From Bromus sterilis (lineage: Eukaryota > Streptophyta > Magnoliopsida > Poales > Poaceae), in the NCBI GenBank assembly GCA_950022295.1, contig OX465595.1, positions 280,375,770-280,439,769 on the forward strand: DNA of 64,000 nt, written 5' to 3'. Under the pieces are notes generated by a model. That model was not told the origin of the DNA. It worked only from the letters and a program-made list of their open reading frames with translations, and made no database searches. Both the position numbers and the translations under genes were made by a program. This document shows positions 45,013 through 56,522 of the stretch, one piece after another (position 1 is the stretch's first letter; the number at the start of each line of letters is the position of its first letter).

Positions 45013-48000
45013 GAACTTGTAAGGCCCGATATGCGGTAATGTTCCAGATCTAGATCTTTCCATCCAGATCCGGGGACGAAGCACATAACGGTCCCACCGC
45101 GACATATTACAATGTCATATGCCCCGGATTTCCAACATGATATCACAACATTACAGATACAAGGATACAACATCTCATACAATCGGCATACAACTACCTT
45201 AATAAAATACAAAAGCGGAAGATACATGTCTGAGTACAGACTACATTCAAATTCCTAGTGGCAAAGGGAAAAAGACACCGCTCCCATAACCACACGGGTC
45301 CAGGCCCTCCGCCGGGATCCGCCTAACTAGTCGTCGTCGAGTCTCCACGTGAAACGTCGATCACCGTACCTGTTGTCGACCAAGAACCCTGAAAAGAGTT
45401 TGGGGGTAGTATCATAAGTACAGAAGTACTCAGCATCCAACTATAGTGGTCAACTGACCCAGCAAGGACTTCATCACTCGTCATTCTAGGACAACTAGTA
45501 GTTTACGGTAAGGATGGGGTAAGTTGTGAGGTTGCTGCCGCACTAGCATTTATGAAGTGGCTAACGATCTAGAGAGTAAGATAAGAAGTCAAGCATTCGA
45601 TGGGGAATCGCCTCTAACAAGTCTGCTATCAGCTACTTACGCAAACATAACACCTATCCTGTCCTTGTCCTCTTCTTCGCATCTCGACGAAGAAGAAGAA
45701 GTCAAAGCACACACATGTTGATCAAGTTATTAATATTATATCAGTTGTTGTTGTCTATGTACAAGGAGTAGGTCTCAAGTCGTCCATAACCGTGGACACG
45801 GCTTCTCGAAAAGATTTAACCCTGCAGGGGTGTACCAACTACCCATTACAAGGCTCCGTAAGCACGCCCATCTCTCTCAGTTCTACCCATCACAGGCAGC
45901 CAATTTATGATTTAGTCACGAGAGATCCGAAACGACAGGTCCCTCTAACTAACAACGAAAAAATCCGGGTGGCCCCCGGTGAGTCGACATCCAGTTCAGG
46001 AGCCGGCCGCTCTCTCGATCTGGTCTCTATCGTATTACTCGGGTTTGGATAGCCGGTGAATTCTCACATGAGTCCGGGTCCTCAGCTGGACAAGTTGGAC
46101 CAACAAGGAAACCATGTTCCCGCTGGCCCAGGTTGTTTTAAAGAATATGTGCCAGGAGCTACCCGACAGACATATATGCATGGTTTTCAAATGGTAAAAT
46201 CAGCTTGGGCCACCACTAGAAATGTTTGAAGCTATATAGGTAAGAAAATGGGACCCCATAGCATCCCACACGCGGTTAGGCACGCTCAGTCTTAAAACCA
46301 ATACTCGGAACTCGGATCCTAGGTGACTCGAATGGAAGAAAGCATCGCGGCGGGATAGCCTAGACCTTCCATCTTTCGTCGAATATATTCAACATTATAA
46401 TAATCATATCATCAACAACAATATAAGAATGTGATAGCCCAAAACCAAGGAGTAACAGGGTAACATCGTAGCATCCTAAGCATGCATACTAAGCAGGGGC
46501 TGAGCAACGAGCAATAGTAACATAGCAGTACAAGGTTTGCTGGGAGGGGACATGGCTGTATCGGTTTGAAAGAGGTTGTAAACATGTGTTAGGATCAAAC
46601 ATCGAACCTAACCTAGACTAGCATGCAAACCGCTGGTTGAAATAGAATGGATCATAAGTAATGTATAGTCCTTGCCTGTTGATTAGTCGGTTTCCGAAGG
46701 TGTAGTTGATCGCAGGCTCGCATCGTCTCTGAGAGGTACCCGTGGAAGCACACAAGAGGTAAACACTGGAAGCAATCAACGAGAAAGCACTGTATTACTA
46801 GGAAACAAACACGAGCAAGCATCAACAAGAAGGCAACACGAGACATCACACCTACCTTCGAGAGCGGTTTCTAACAGGTTAAGTGGAGTACTCGTCACAC
46901 ACGACGATACCGCACATTTATCATCGGTTCAAGTTGTTTAGCTACACAAGGTGAGCAAAGTTTGTTAACATGGCATATCACTCAAGCATGACATAGCACA
47001 CAAACATGGCAAGAGGTGAATCATAAATAAACTATCTAGTCTAGTCACTTTAAGTGAGGCACAACCTAGACATGGCATCCACTAAGTGTCACACGACAAT
47101 TAGAACATTTGGTACTGTTCTGCCCTATACCATATTTTAGGTTGGTTAACAATAGCAAACAATAGCATAAACAAAAAGTACATGAAATTCTAATCAAGTT
47201 ACATATAAAGAACACTCCAAACGGAGTTACGGTTAAAAAGATACAAGCAAAAAAAGTTTGGAACACAATCTGCCAACATCAGGAAGCACACTTTAGAGCA
47301 ATGCATAAACAGGATAATTAATGCCAACGTGCTCACAAATGATATGCAACTACAGTAGACATGGCAGGGAAGGCATGGAAAAAAGAATCATGCAAATAGG
47401 CATCATGAACAACTAATTATAGCTCATGCAAAATGCAATAAAACATTACAAGTCTAGGACTTAGTGAAAATCAGGAAAACATGGCAGAAACTGTTATTTT
47501 TATGCTGTACAAAAAGGAGCAAAACTATATGCAAATGTGCAGCAACATGAAATAGAAATATATGAGCATGGAGTAGGCATGATGATGATCAGGTACAAAC
47601 AAGAATCAAGGTCATAGGCAATCCAGATCAAAAGATATTAAACATGCAATATGACATCGGAAAGTAACAGACTTAGTGAAAAACAGAGATGGCTGTCAAA
47701 TACAGCGAGATAGCAACTTTGGAGCTAAACATATCTATGACCAGAAATGTAAACATGAGTATGCAATACATATAATGGAAGTAGACATGATATTTAACAG
47801 TATGCAACAAGAATTAATGAAATAGGCCTCATGGATGTGCCACAATCATCATTCAAACTTGCAATAAAATAACAACAGCAACACTTAACAGAAAATAATA
47901 GCAGTTAACAGCCTGGTGCCCACTTCAACAATGATTAACATCATCAAGATGGCCTCAAATCAAAATTCTCACAAAAGACGAACTGAAGTACACACAATTC

Positions 48001-48864
48001 TAAACAATTTTCCTTTTGGGCGCAACGCGATATGGGCTACGAATTACTCACAAATTACAACGCAAAACTGAATCAACAACAATAATTTACAGACTTAGAA
48101 AAATTCGCAGGTTTTTAACAGTAGAGAGAAAAATAGGGATGAAAGGCCTCACCCATGGTCCTGGCCCATCAGGCAGCCTGGGAGGCCGGCTCGGTTTGGG
48201 CTGGAGGCTGGCTGGGCCGAAAGTGGGCACGCCGTCCCACGTTGGCTGGAGGTGGCCTGGCTCGCCCGATCCCATCTGGATCGAGGCGAAGCCCGACGGC
48301 GATGGCGCTCCGGCCATAGGAGCACGGTGAAGGCGGGAGGCGCGGCGTGCTGTGCGCGGGGACGGCGGTGCGCGGTCAAGGCCGGGACGGGCGGCGGTGC
48401 CGGGGTGCAGGGCGACGAGCTCCTCGAGCGCGGTGCCGGACGGCGGCGAGGCCGTGATGGCTCCGGCCCGAGCCATGGCGGCGGCGGAGAAGCTTCATGG
48501 CGCGGCGGCGCCCCTGCGCAGAGGAGGACGAGGCGGTGAGGACGAGAGTGAAGGGGAGGAGGAGAGGCACACGGGGAGAGGGGTGCGCGGCTGCCTCGCG
48601 GCTCACCGGCGGCGCCCCGAGCGCGCGGCGGCGGCATACTCCACGGGCGGCGTCCTGGATGGAGATGGGAGGAGAGAGGAGGTGGAGGGGTTGGGCCGAT
48701 CTGGGTAGTTGGATCGGCCGATCCGACGGTCCAGATCGTAGGAAATTAGGTTTTGGGAAAATGGGGATAAAACTGCGAAAATTGGAGTAGTTATGGGGAA
48801 AAGTGGAGGGGGTGGCTGCAATTTCGGCTTAGGGAAAACCTAGAAAGGGGTGGGAGAGTGGTGG

Positions 48865-48874
48865 TCTTTATATA
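48865..48874 (-). promoter_or_regulatory. TATA box of solo LTR B
   Basis: Minus strand TATATAAAGA in GGGCTATATAAAGACCACCA, identical to solo LTR A and at the same distance from the LTR start. Confidence 0.7.
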
Positions 48875-49071
48875 GCCCAGGTGGCAGGCAGTTTGCAAAA
48901 ACCTCCCCGGTTTTCTCTCGCGCGCGCGGTGTTTACGTTTCTGGCCGCCGGGGGTTCGCCGGACCTCCGATTCGGGTAAAACTTTGAACTGCGCGATCAG
49001 CGCGTCGAGCCGGTGGCGTTCAGCTCGCGCTGGAACCATTCCGAAAACACTTTCCGGCGCGCTATAAAAAT

Positions 49072-49096
49072 AACCCATTTAATTATTAAATGGGGT
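49072..49096. other. Hairpin in solo LTR B, paired change relative to A
   Basis: CCCATTTAAT, one T, ATTAAATGGG: 10-base perfect arms. Relative to A both sides of one pair changed (G:C to A:T), so the stem is preserved. One extra G follows the right arm. Confidence 0.55.
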
Positions 49097-49347
49097 TTTT
49101 CGTTCCGTTGGCTACGGCTGGTCTCGTGCGGTTTTCGCGACGGTGATCGGGTGAAACCCGGTGTCGCAAGGTTGAGTGTCAGGGTGGCTAGGGTCGGTCT
49201 CCGTCCGGTACGAGATAAGAGGGGGGGGGGAATAATCGTCGATCGATAAATCGGGGATGCAAACACCGCAAAAAATCAGACAATCAAACAATTCACACCG
49301 AAAACAAAAAAAATTAATTTTTGTGAAATCTGGGCTGTTACAGAACT

Positions 49348-49791
49348 GGATAGTACAGATGCCGATTTTCTTTGGTATACTTGCCGCACATGTGCGAAGT
49401 ATACAGGTAAGGTGGGTGGAAGGCAAACTGGGATACGTTTGCTTTGGTATACTTGCCGCACATGTGCGAAGTATACAGGTAAGGTGGGTGGAAGGCAAAC
49501 TGGGATACTTTTGCTTTGGTATACTTCCAATCCGGGATGCTTTTGTACTTATACCACCTTATGGCCCAGTACCTCCGAATCCCTTGAAGGCGAAGCTTAC
49601 ACTGATCTTTGTATTCCTCAGTTGGAGTGTCATATCCGAACTTTTTGTGAATTGCTTCAGGAATTCCACGAGCATTGTTTGTAGTCTTCATTCTGCCTCC
49701 TTTTCTCTTCTGAACCTTTTGCTCAATAGCGTCTTCTTGAAGATTATCCAACACAGGTGACTCATCACCATAACCCAGATCTGCAAACATC
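49348..49791 (-). pseudogene. Extra (env-position) ORF, N-terminal exon
   Basis: A pyrimidine-rich acceptor (TTGCTTTTACACAG) lies directly before G-ATG (49788-49790). The frame starts MFADLGYGDESPVLDNLQED. Residues 65-79 read KLRLQGIRRYWAIRW. The copia extra ORF at 58445 has KLRVQKITREWAKRW at exactly the same residue numbers, which supports this start and the homology. Residues 90-137 are a 24-residue tandem duplication (see repeat entry). The downstream part lies across solo LTR B at 45012; the frames on the two sides differ by one base, so a frameshift has occurred. No signal peptide. Confidence 0.65.
49372..49515. repeat. 72-bp tandem duplication inside the ORF
   Basis: Two 72-base copies (49372-49443, 49444-49515) with one difference, then the first bases of a third. 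It keeps the frame and duplicates 24 residues (minus strand FAFHPPYLYTSHMCGK and neighbours). Confidence 0.9.
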
Positions 49792-50148
49792 CTGTGTAAA
49801 AGCAAAAGGGGGAACAATGGAAAAGATATAGGTATGGTTTGAGCACCAGCAAAAGTTTCGACCAAAACCAACAATTTTGACAAGAGATTCAGATGTATAT
49901 GGGTGTTGATTCCGGCCTGTTCTGAGCGATACTTAGCATATACCAACTAAGGAATCAATAATCTACAAACCCTAACACATAACAGAACACATCAAAACCC
50001 TACATTCTAACATGAGTCGGGATGGGAAGCTTTCGATGGCTAAACAAGATTCCCAAAAGTTCACGGATCCAACGGATCAAAGCAACCTAATCAAATCAAA
50101 CGAAAATCCTCAAAAACACTTGGATCCAATCTGAGAAGATGAACAGGG
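49792..50148 (-). other. Leader or intron upstream of the minus-strand ORF
   Basis: T-rich on the minus strand (for example TTAGGGTTTGTAGATTATTG) and ending in a good acceptor, so it reads as an intron before the ORF. The donor is not clear. It is cut at 50149 by the copia insertion. Confidence 0.4.
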
Positions 50149-50153
50149 GGAAG

Positions 50154-51538
50154 TGTAAGTGCATCTAGTGCCCCCTTTGAGGTTTTGGAGTATTTGATGA
50201 CAAAACAGTTAAGGGACTGATGTGTTTGTGAGTATACACAGGAAAACAGTCCCTCAGGATGAGGTTAACCACCGTTGTCGACCCCCCAAAATGTTGAGGA
50301 ACTCGGAAGAAATCGGTGTGTTTCCTGAAGACTGAAGTTGTGCGAAATCCTGAGGAATCAGGATCCTGAAGCGTTCGGCTAAAGCTAAAGCAGTACAAGA
50401 TCCTGAAGACGTTCGCGCTGAAGACGAAGTTGAAGCGTAGTCTTCGCTAATACTTTTTATACTTCTTGAGTCGTAGGAAAACATCGTACTGTTGGAGGGG
50501 TTGAGGAAAATGAGTTATGTATTTCTGAGGAAGCTCTCAATTAGAAATCCTGAAGGAAACCCAAAGAAATCTCTTGCAGTAGAAGTTCAATTCCTCGGGT
50601 GTCTGAGATGATGTTCTTCAGGACACTGAGGAATTTGTCTTCGGTTGAGTAGTCAGGAAAACTGCCAGTGCAGTTCGCCTGAAGAAAGAGAGTGTGTGTT
50701 CCGACCGTGCCACGTGTCACGTGGAGAGTGCTGGTACCGATCCAGCCAACGGTCCGAAGGGTGGGCATGGAAGTAATTTCATGCAATGGGCATTTATGTC
50801 CTTTCACCTGGGTTGCTCCCCGGCTATAAATAGCCGCCCCAGCCCCATTTGTGGGTTGGCTGCTCCGAGAGAGAAACTGATACCTGTCATCTGAGAGAAA
50901 GCCACCTCTTGAAGAAACTGAAGAACCTAAGTGAGGAAAACCATCAGCCTGAGTAGTTGAGCATTTCTGAGGAAGTTGGTTCGAGTGATCCGAAGATTTT
51001 TACTCTTGAAGACTGTGATCTTCCAGCCGGTGTAGAAGTCATCAGTCTGAGGAAGTCAAGATGCAATTGTGACTTCCATGAGTGAACTGAGTCTGTGAAG
51101 GTTTCGGGAGTCTACCTTGAAGACTCACCTGAGTTATTGGACGGAGTCTGAGGACTTTAGTTCAAGGAGAATAAGGTGAAGACTATGTCTTCTGAGTTCA
51201 ATCTCAACCTCTCCAACCAGATGTAGAGTTGTCACAGCAACTCGAACTGGTTTATCAAGTCTATGTCTTTAGTGCCCTGGTGCTATTTCTTCAACCTCAG
51301 CTTTTATGTTTATGCACTGATGACTTATCCTGAAGCCTTTCTTTCTGAGTTTACGCTGTAGTGATTGCTCGATTCTTGCATCGGTCTTTCTTTATCTATG
51401 CAATAGGTTGATTTACATTCATGCTTACGTTTTAGTTTCCTCAATTCCGTATTGCCTCAGTCCTGAGGATATCGAAATTCCTCAAGATAATTTAAAATCT
51501 CCCATTCAACCCCCTCTGGTCGATATACCGTACTTTCA
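50154..51538 (+). repeat. Copia 5' LTR (1385 bp)
   Basis: Starts TGTAAGTGCATCTAGTGCC and ends CGTACTTTCA, just before the PBS. Many CTGAGGAA/CTGAAG words give it a repetitive texture. A CACGTGTCACGTGG box near 50709-50722 and a TATA box near 50824 mark the promoter. Confidence 0.8.
50709..50833 (+). promoter_or_regulatory. Copia LTR promoter: G-box pair and TATA box
   Basis: CCACGTGTCACGTGGAG carries two CACGTG cores, the G-box bound by plant bZIP/bHLH factors; stress or light response is an inference from that motif. CTATAAATAG (50824-50833) is the TATA box. Confidence 0.55.
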
Positions 51539-51540
51539 AT

Positions 51541-51552
51541 TGGTATCAGAGC
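51541..51552 (+). other. Copia primer binding site
   Basis: TGGTATCAGAGC, complementary to the initiator methionine tRNA 3' end, two bases after the LTR. Confidence 0.9.
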
Positions 51553-51622
51553 AAGGTACTCCCTTGTTCTGTGTGATTCGGTTTAACCACATGGAGTTTT
51601 AGTTACGTCGACCTCAAGTAGA

Positions 51623-52812
51623 ATGAGCGTTGCGTCAAACTGCCCCATCTTTGATGGGACATACTACCCATACTGGAAGCACAAGATGAGGATGCATCTT
51701 GAAGCCATTGATAAGGACCTGTGGGATACTGTTGATCAAGTCATTCCTGAAGCTACTCTGATGGCTGCTCCTGAAGTTGTCAAGAAGAACTGGCAGCTTG
51801 ATGCATTAGCTCGAAGCATTATTGGCGTCCACCTCAATAAGGCTCAGTTCATTTGTATCGGTGGTCTGGATACTGCAAAGAAGATATGGACAAGACTGTC
51901 AAAAGTTAATGAAGGAGTCTCTGCTCAACGAGACTCTCCAGTTGATACACTTCGTAGTCTCTTCAACAGGTTCAAGAGGCTAGACAACGAGCATGTGCAG
52001 CAAAACTTTGACAGACTCACTGACATATCCAATTAACTTCAAGAATTGGGTGCTGCTAATATCACAGATCATGAGGTGGTGAAGAAACTACTGAGGTCTC
52101 TGGATGGCTCGTTTGAGTTACTATCGCTGATGATTCAAGAAAGGCCTGATTTCAAGACTCTGGATCCTACTGACATTCTCGAGCGCCTCAATGCTCATGA
52201 ACTGAAGCTCTCTGAAAAACGAGACTTGTACAGCTCCACGCCAAAAGTCCGCGCGCTAAAATCTAAGGCACGAAAAGTGTTCTCAGATGAAGAGTCTGAG
52301 GCTGATTCTGATGATCCTGAAATCCTCAGCCGGGAACTTGCTCTCCTCACCAGAAAATTCCACAGATTCACGAAGAAGAATCGCTTCTGAAACTCCTCAA
52401 GATCCTCCTCAAGAAAAAGCAAAGATGATGACTCTGTTGAGACAAGAAAGAGAGTCTGCCACAAATGCAAGAAACTTGGACATTACATCGCTGAGTGTCC
52501 TCTTTGGGAAAAGAAGCTAAACTAAAGAAGAAGAAGAAGAAGAAGAAGAAGAAGAAGAAAGGGAAAGATGAAAGTTCTGATGAAAAGACAAAGAAGAAAT
52601 CTTCAAGATCCTCAAAGTCTGCTGGATACAGGAACAACAACTCCCGTAAGGCTCGCGCATATCTCGGCAAAGAATTGGACTATGAAGAATCTGTTTCCGA
52701 TCCTGATGCTGAGGAAGATGGATCTGAAGAATCTGAGGGTGTGGCTGGTCTGGCTCTTGCCACGTCGCTTGTCTCCAAGTCAATCTTAAGCACTGAGGAC
52801 TCTGATCCATGA
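51623..52812 (+). pseudogene. Copia gag, interrupted
   Basis: ATG 51623 starts MSVASNCPIFDGTYYPYWKH, the typical copia gag opening (F-x-G-x-x-Y-x-x-W). Capsid-like part to about 52200. A zinc knuckle CHKCKKLGHYIAEC (C-x2-C-x4-H-x4-C, near 52450-52490) is followed by a long lysine run encoded by a GAA/AAG microsatellite. Stops: TAA 52034-52036 and TGA 52388-52390, then a frameshift at about 52510-52515 next to the microsatellite, and TGA 52810-52812. Gag forms the particle and binds RNA. All lesions are visible without affecting the identification. Confidence 0.85.
52519..52560 (+). repeat. (AAG)n microsatellite in gag
   Basis: About a dozen AAG units in a row, encoding polylysine in one frame. 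Slippage here may have caused the adjacent frameshift. Confidence 0.9.
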
Positions 52813-52857
52813 CATGTTGATGATGAAGCTGAAGAAACCACACCTTCCTTCTGCTTC

Positions 52858-53991
52858 ATGGCTAAGTCCTCCAAGGTATCTTCTTACTCATCATCTGATG
52901 ATCTCTCTAATGAAGAACCTGATGAAAACTATGCTAAACTTGCTAAACTTGCATCTAAGCAACATCGTTCACTTGATAAGATTCAGACCTCACTAAACAA
53001 GAGTGATGATATGTTGGTTGAGGAAATGACGAAGACTCAAAAATTGACTGATGAATCAAAAATTCTTCAGTCAAAGTTTGATGACTTAATCATTCGTCAT
53101 GAGGCACTCCTCACCGATCATGAGAAGCTGGCTCATGAGTTTCTCATGAGAAAGCAAGAACTTGAACGTGTGAGAATGTCTCATGAAGATCTGAGGAAAG
53201 AAAATGATTCACTCCTCTCCCAACAGATCATCATGCCACAAGAAGGATTTAATCCTCCCTGTTTAAAATGCATTGAACATGATCGTATCACTTCTGTGCC
53301 TAGTTCTTCAATGTCTTCAGACTCTGTTATTTCAATTGCTTCTGTGGTATCTAACCCCTCATCTGAGGGTACCATAGACATTACTGAAGAAAATGCTAGG
53401 TTGAAGAGTATACGGGAAACCGGTATGTTCGAGAGTCTGAAAGGGCATCAGATTCTTTCTGACATCCTCAGGAAACAGATCCTCAACAGGAATCCGAGGA
53501 AAGAAGGTGTCGGGTTCACTCGAAACCTCAACGTTGATGGGTCTTACTGGAAACCTGAACAATATCCAAAGCCCACTTGGGTTTTGGCAAAGATGACTCC
53601 TCCTGATCCATATACTTTATCTGGTTATGATATTGTCTCCTCAGATGTGGTGATTGAGTCATTTGACTCAAACTATAAATTGTTTAAAGATTTTAATGGT
53701 GAGGTATTCGCCAGATACATCAGAACTAACTGCAGGAACGGTCCTCCGGTCAAGCAGATCTGGGTTCAGAAGGACCTCATCACTAACCTCCCTGTGAATG
53801 CAGATGCAAATAAGCTGAGGGTCTCATTTGAGGACGATACCTCAACTGGAAATGATTATCATTATGTCTCAGCTAACCATTTTGTCCACAGGGAAGCTCC
53901 TCATAAGAATGCTTATTCGTTTGTTTATCCTGATACCACCATCTCACGTCCCATTAGGTCTCATCGTTCTCATCAGTCCTCATATACTTAA
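52858..53991 (+). pseudogene. Copia gag-pol middle region, unknown domain
   Basis: Continues the post-frameshift gag frame; starts MAKSSKVSSYSSSDDLSNEE. Residues 25-120 are rich in K/E/L heptads (coiled coil). The central part is Ser-rich and contains CLKCIEHDR, a CxxC pair. The C-terminal 150 residues (GVGFTRNLNVDGSYWKPEQY...) have no domain I can name; such a segment is common between gag and protease in SIRE-type elements. Ends at TAA 53989-53991; the frame continues after it. Confidence 0.6.
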
Positions 53992-54099
53992 AAACCACCC
54001 ATTAAGATGTGGGTGGTAAAGAAGAACTGTTCATCTTTGCAGGGACGTGTCCTGAGGCAATTATAAATTCTGCAGATCATATGCCCAGGACAACATCAT

Positions 54100-54996
54100 T
54101 TGAGTCTGTTGAAGGAGATTTATATCGTTTGGTTTCATAGAATCAATCCTGAGGAACATCCTGAGGAATTAATTCTGAGGAACCATAAATTCTTCAAACT
54201 GAGACTGGCTCATAACTTGTTGTATGAGATATTGATTCCTTTGCAGGGAAAGACTGAATGGGTGATGGAAAGTGGATGCACAAATCACATGACTTGTGAC
54301 ATAAGTATTCCCATGGAATCATTTCTGAGTCCTTCTTCGAAGAAAACCATCACCTTCGTTGATAAAGGTAAAAGTAAGGTATTGGGTCTCGGCAGAGTTG
54401 TTATCTCTCGAGACCAACACATTGACAAAGTCATGCTTGTTGAATCCCTCGGATACAACTTGATGTCTGTCTCTATGCTATGTGATCTTGATCTCGTTGT
54501 TCTCTTCGGAAAATATGGTTGTGTAGTCTATATGGTTAGCTATAACTCCATTGTCTTCAGTGGAGTTAGGAAAGGTGATCTGTATATTGTAGATTTTTTT
54601 GAAGGTCCTCGGGTTGCTACGTGCCGCATGGCTCGAGCCTCAGAGTGCAGGATATGGCATCGAAGACTCGGCCATGCCGGAATGAGGAATCTCCAGAAAC
54701 GGGTGCTGAAGAAACATTTCCTCGGTATTGAGGAAATCAGATTCTCAAAGGACCGGCTATGTGGTGCGTGCGAAGCTGGAAAGATGACCAAGGCCAAGCA
54801 TCCAGCGAATACCATCATGACAACTACAAGACCTCTGGAATTGCTTCACATGGATCTATTCGGTCCTCCAAAGTATTCAAGCTTTGGAGGTATTATGTAT
54901 GGTTTTGTTATTGTTGATGACTTCTCACGATACACTTGGGTGCATTTTCTTCTTTATAAGTCAGAAACCCGAGCTATCTTCAAGCGCTTCGCCTAG
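54100..54996 (+). pseudogene. Copia protease and integrase N-terminus
   Basis: The protease motif around 54259 reads WVMESGCTNHMT. Copia proteases have Asp-Ser/Thr-Gly at this site; here the catalytic Asp is Glu. The GAG-pre-integrase/zinc-binding segment HRRLGHAGMRN...CGACEAGK (from about 54655) has the H-x-x-x-H and CxxC pattern. The first catalytic Asp of integrase lies in LLHMDLFGPPKYSS. The frame ends at TAG 54994-54996, directly followed by the same frame at 55003. The protease cleaves the polyprotein; with Glu at the active site it is expected to be inactive. Confidence 0.85.
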
Positions 54997-55002
54997 CGAG
55001 TC

Positions 55003-56522
55003 ATGAACAACTACAACCTGAAGATCAAGCACATTCGAAGTGACAACGACACTGAGTTCAAGAACATCACTGTGGAAGAATTCCTCGACAACTTGGGAAT
55101 CACTCATGAGTTCTCAGCGCCTTACACTCCTCATAAAATTGGAGTTGTTGAGAGGAAGAACCGAACCCTCATCGAGATGGGACGAACGATGCTAGCTGAG
55201 TACAAAACCCCACTCATGTGGTGGGCTGAAGCAATCAACACTGCATGTCACATCGTCAATCGAGTGTATCTTCACAAGTTCTTCAAGAAAACATCATATG
55301 AGCTAATGGTCGGTAAGAAACCCAATGTGAGTTACTTCAAAGTATTCGGTGCACCATGCTGGATTCGTGATCCTCATCACCAGTCCAAGTTTGCACCCAA
55401 AGCATGTGAGGGTTTCATGCTTGGTTATGGTATCAACTCGCACACCTACAGAGTCTACAATATTAGTCATCATAAAATTGTTGAGACTGTAGATGTGCGG
55501 TTTGATGAATCTGACGGCTCGCAAAGAGAGCACCTGCCACCTGATCTAGATGATGCCCCACCTGAAGAACATATCAAGAAAATGGGTGCTGGTGATATCA
55601 TTCCAGTGGATCATCCTGAAGAAACGCACATACCTCCTGCTCCTGAAGAACATCCAAATCCTCCTGCAAATAATCCTGATGACGATCCTGATCCTGAGGC
55701 TCCTGAGACCCCTGAAGCTCCTGAAGCACCTGAAGCAGATGCTAATGAATCTGATAAAAGTGATGATGATGCGCCTCAAGATCATCTTCCTCATCTTCCT
55801 TGTGTGGAGAATGAAGTTCAAGTGGACATAATCCTCGCCGATGTCAATCTACCAGGTCCTCTCACTCGTGCAAGAGCTAATCGTATAGCTAAATTTTGTG
55901 GGCGTTTCTCGTTAGTATCAATTTCAGAGCCCACCAAAGTCACTGAGGCATTCCAAGAAGCAGAATGGATTCAGGCGATGCAAGACGAACTTCTTCAGTT
56001 CAAACTGAATGATGTTTGGGAGCTAGTCAAACGGCCTGATCGTCGAGTTCACAATGTCATCGGAACGAAGTGGATCTGCCGTAACAAACTCGATGAAGAT
56101 GGACAAGTCATCAGAAACAAAGCTCGTCTCGTAGCACAAGGATTCACACAAGTCGAGGGGGTTGACTTCTGTGAAACCTTCGCTCCTGTTGCTAGACTTG
56201 AGTACATTCGTATTACGCTTGCATTTGCTAACCATCATAATATCAAGTTATATCAAATGGATGTGAAAAGTGCATTCCTCAATGGTAATATCGAGGAAGA
56301 AGTATACGTTGCTCAACCCCCAGGTTTTGAAGACGCGAAGAAACCTGATATGGTGTACAGATTGAAGAAAGCTCTATATGGACTGAAGCAAGCCCCTCGG
56401 GCTTGGTATGACACACTAAGGGACTTCCTCATCAGCAAGGGCTTCAAATCTGGTTCCCTCGATCCAACTCTTTACACAAAATGATATGATGATGCATTAT
56501 TCATATGTCAAATCTATGTTGA
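55003..56522 (+). pseudogene. Copia integrase core and reverse transcriptase N-part
   Basis: Integrase continues with second Asp in IRSDNDTEFKN and Glu in GVVERKNRTLIEMGRTMLAE, so the DDE residues are present (the residue after DN is Asp rather than the usual Gly). An acidic Pro-rich linker follows (residues about 195-260; many DDPDPEAPE). RT starts at WIQAMQDEL and continues through GTKWICRNKLDEDG, LVAQGFTQVEGVDF, YQMDVKSAFLNGNI (catalytic Asp) and KALYGLKQAPRAW. A TGA at 56482-56484 interrupts LYTK. The RT catalytic YVDD site at 56515-56524 is destroyed by a one-base deletion. Confidence 0.88.

Larger units (their letters stand above)
45018..49342 (-). mobile_element. Solo LTR B (4325 bp), minus orientation
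   Basis: Same family as solo LTR A: starts TGTAAGGCCCGATATG, ends GGGCTGTTACA, with a perfect GAACT duplication at 45013-45017 and 49343-49347. It is about 600 bases longer than A; the extra lies mainly in 47280-48120. It interrupts the long minus-strand ORF. Confidence 0.9.
42117..50148 (-). mobile_element. Minus-strand retroelement with long extra ORF (copia SIRE-like)
   Basis: The only recognisable content is a long minus-strand ORF (49791 to 42385) split by solo LTR B. Its two ends match the extra 3' ORF of the copia element at 58445-60936, so this is probably the 3' part of a related SIRE/Maximus-type element. Its gag-pol would be expected to the right but the sequence there is replaced by the inserted copia element (target copy ggaag 50149-50153), so it may lie outside the window. 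The left border and LTR are not identified. Confidence 0.5.

Noticed and set aside
45792..46052. 86-codon plus-strand ORF
   Set aside because: Lies inside solo LTR B, antisense to its transcription; in LTR A the corresponding frame is not preserved.
48087..48708. Open frames up to 162 codons in solo LTR B
   Set aside because: Same GC-rich leader as in LTR A; both strands open by composition.
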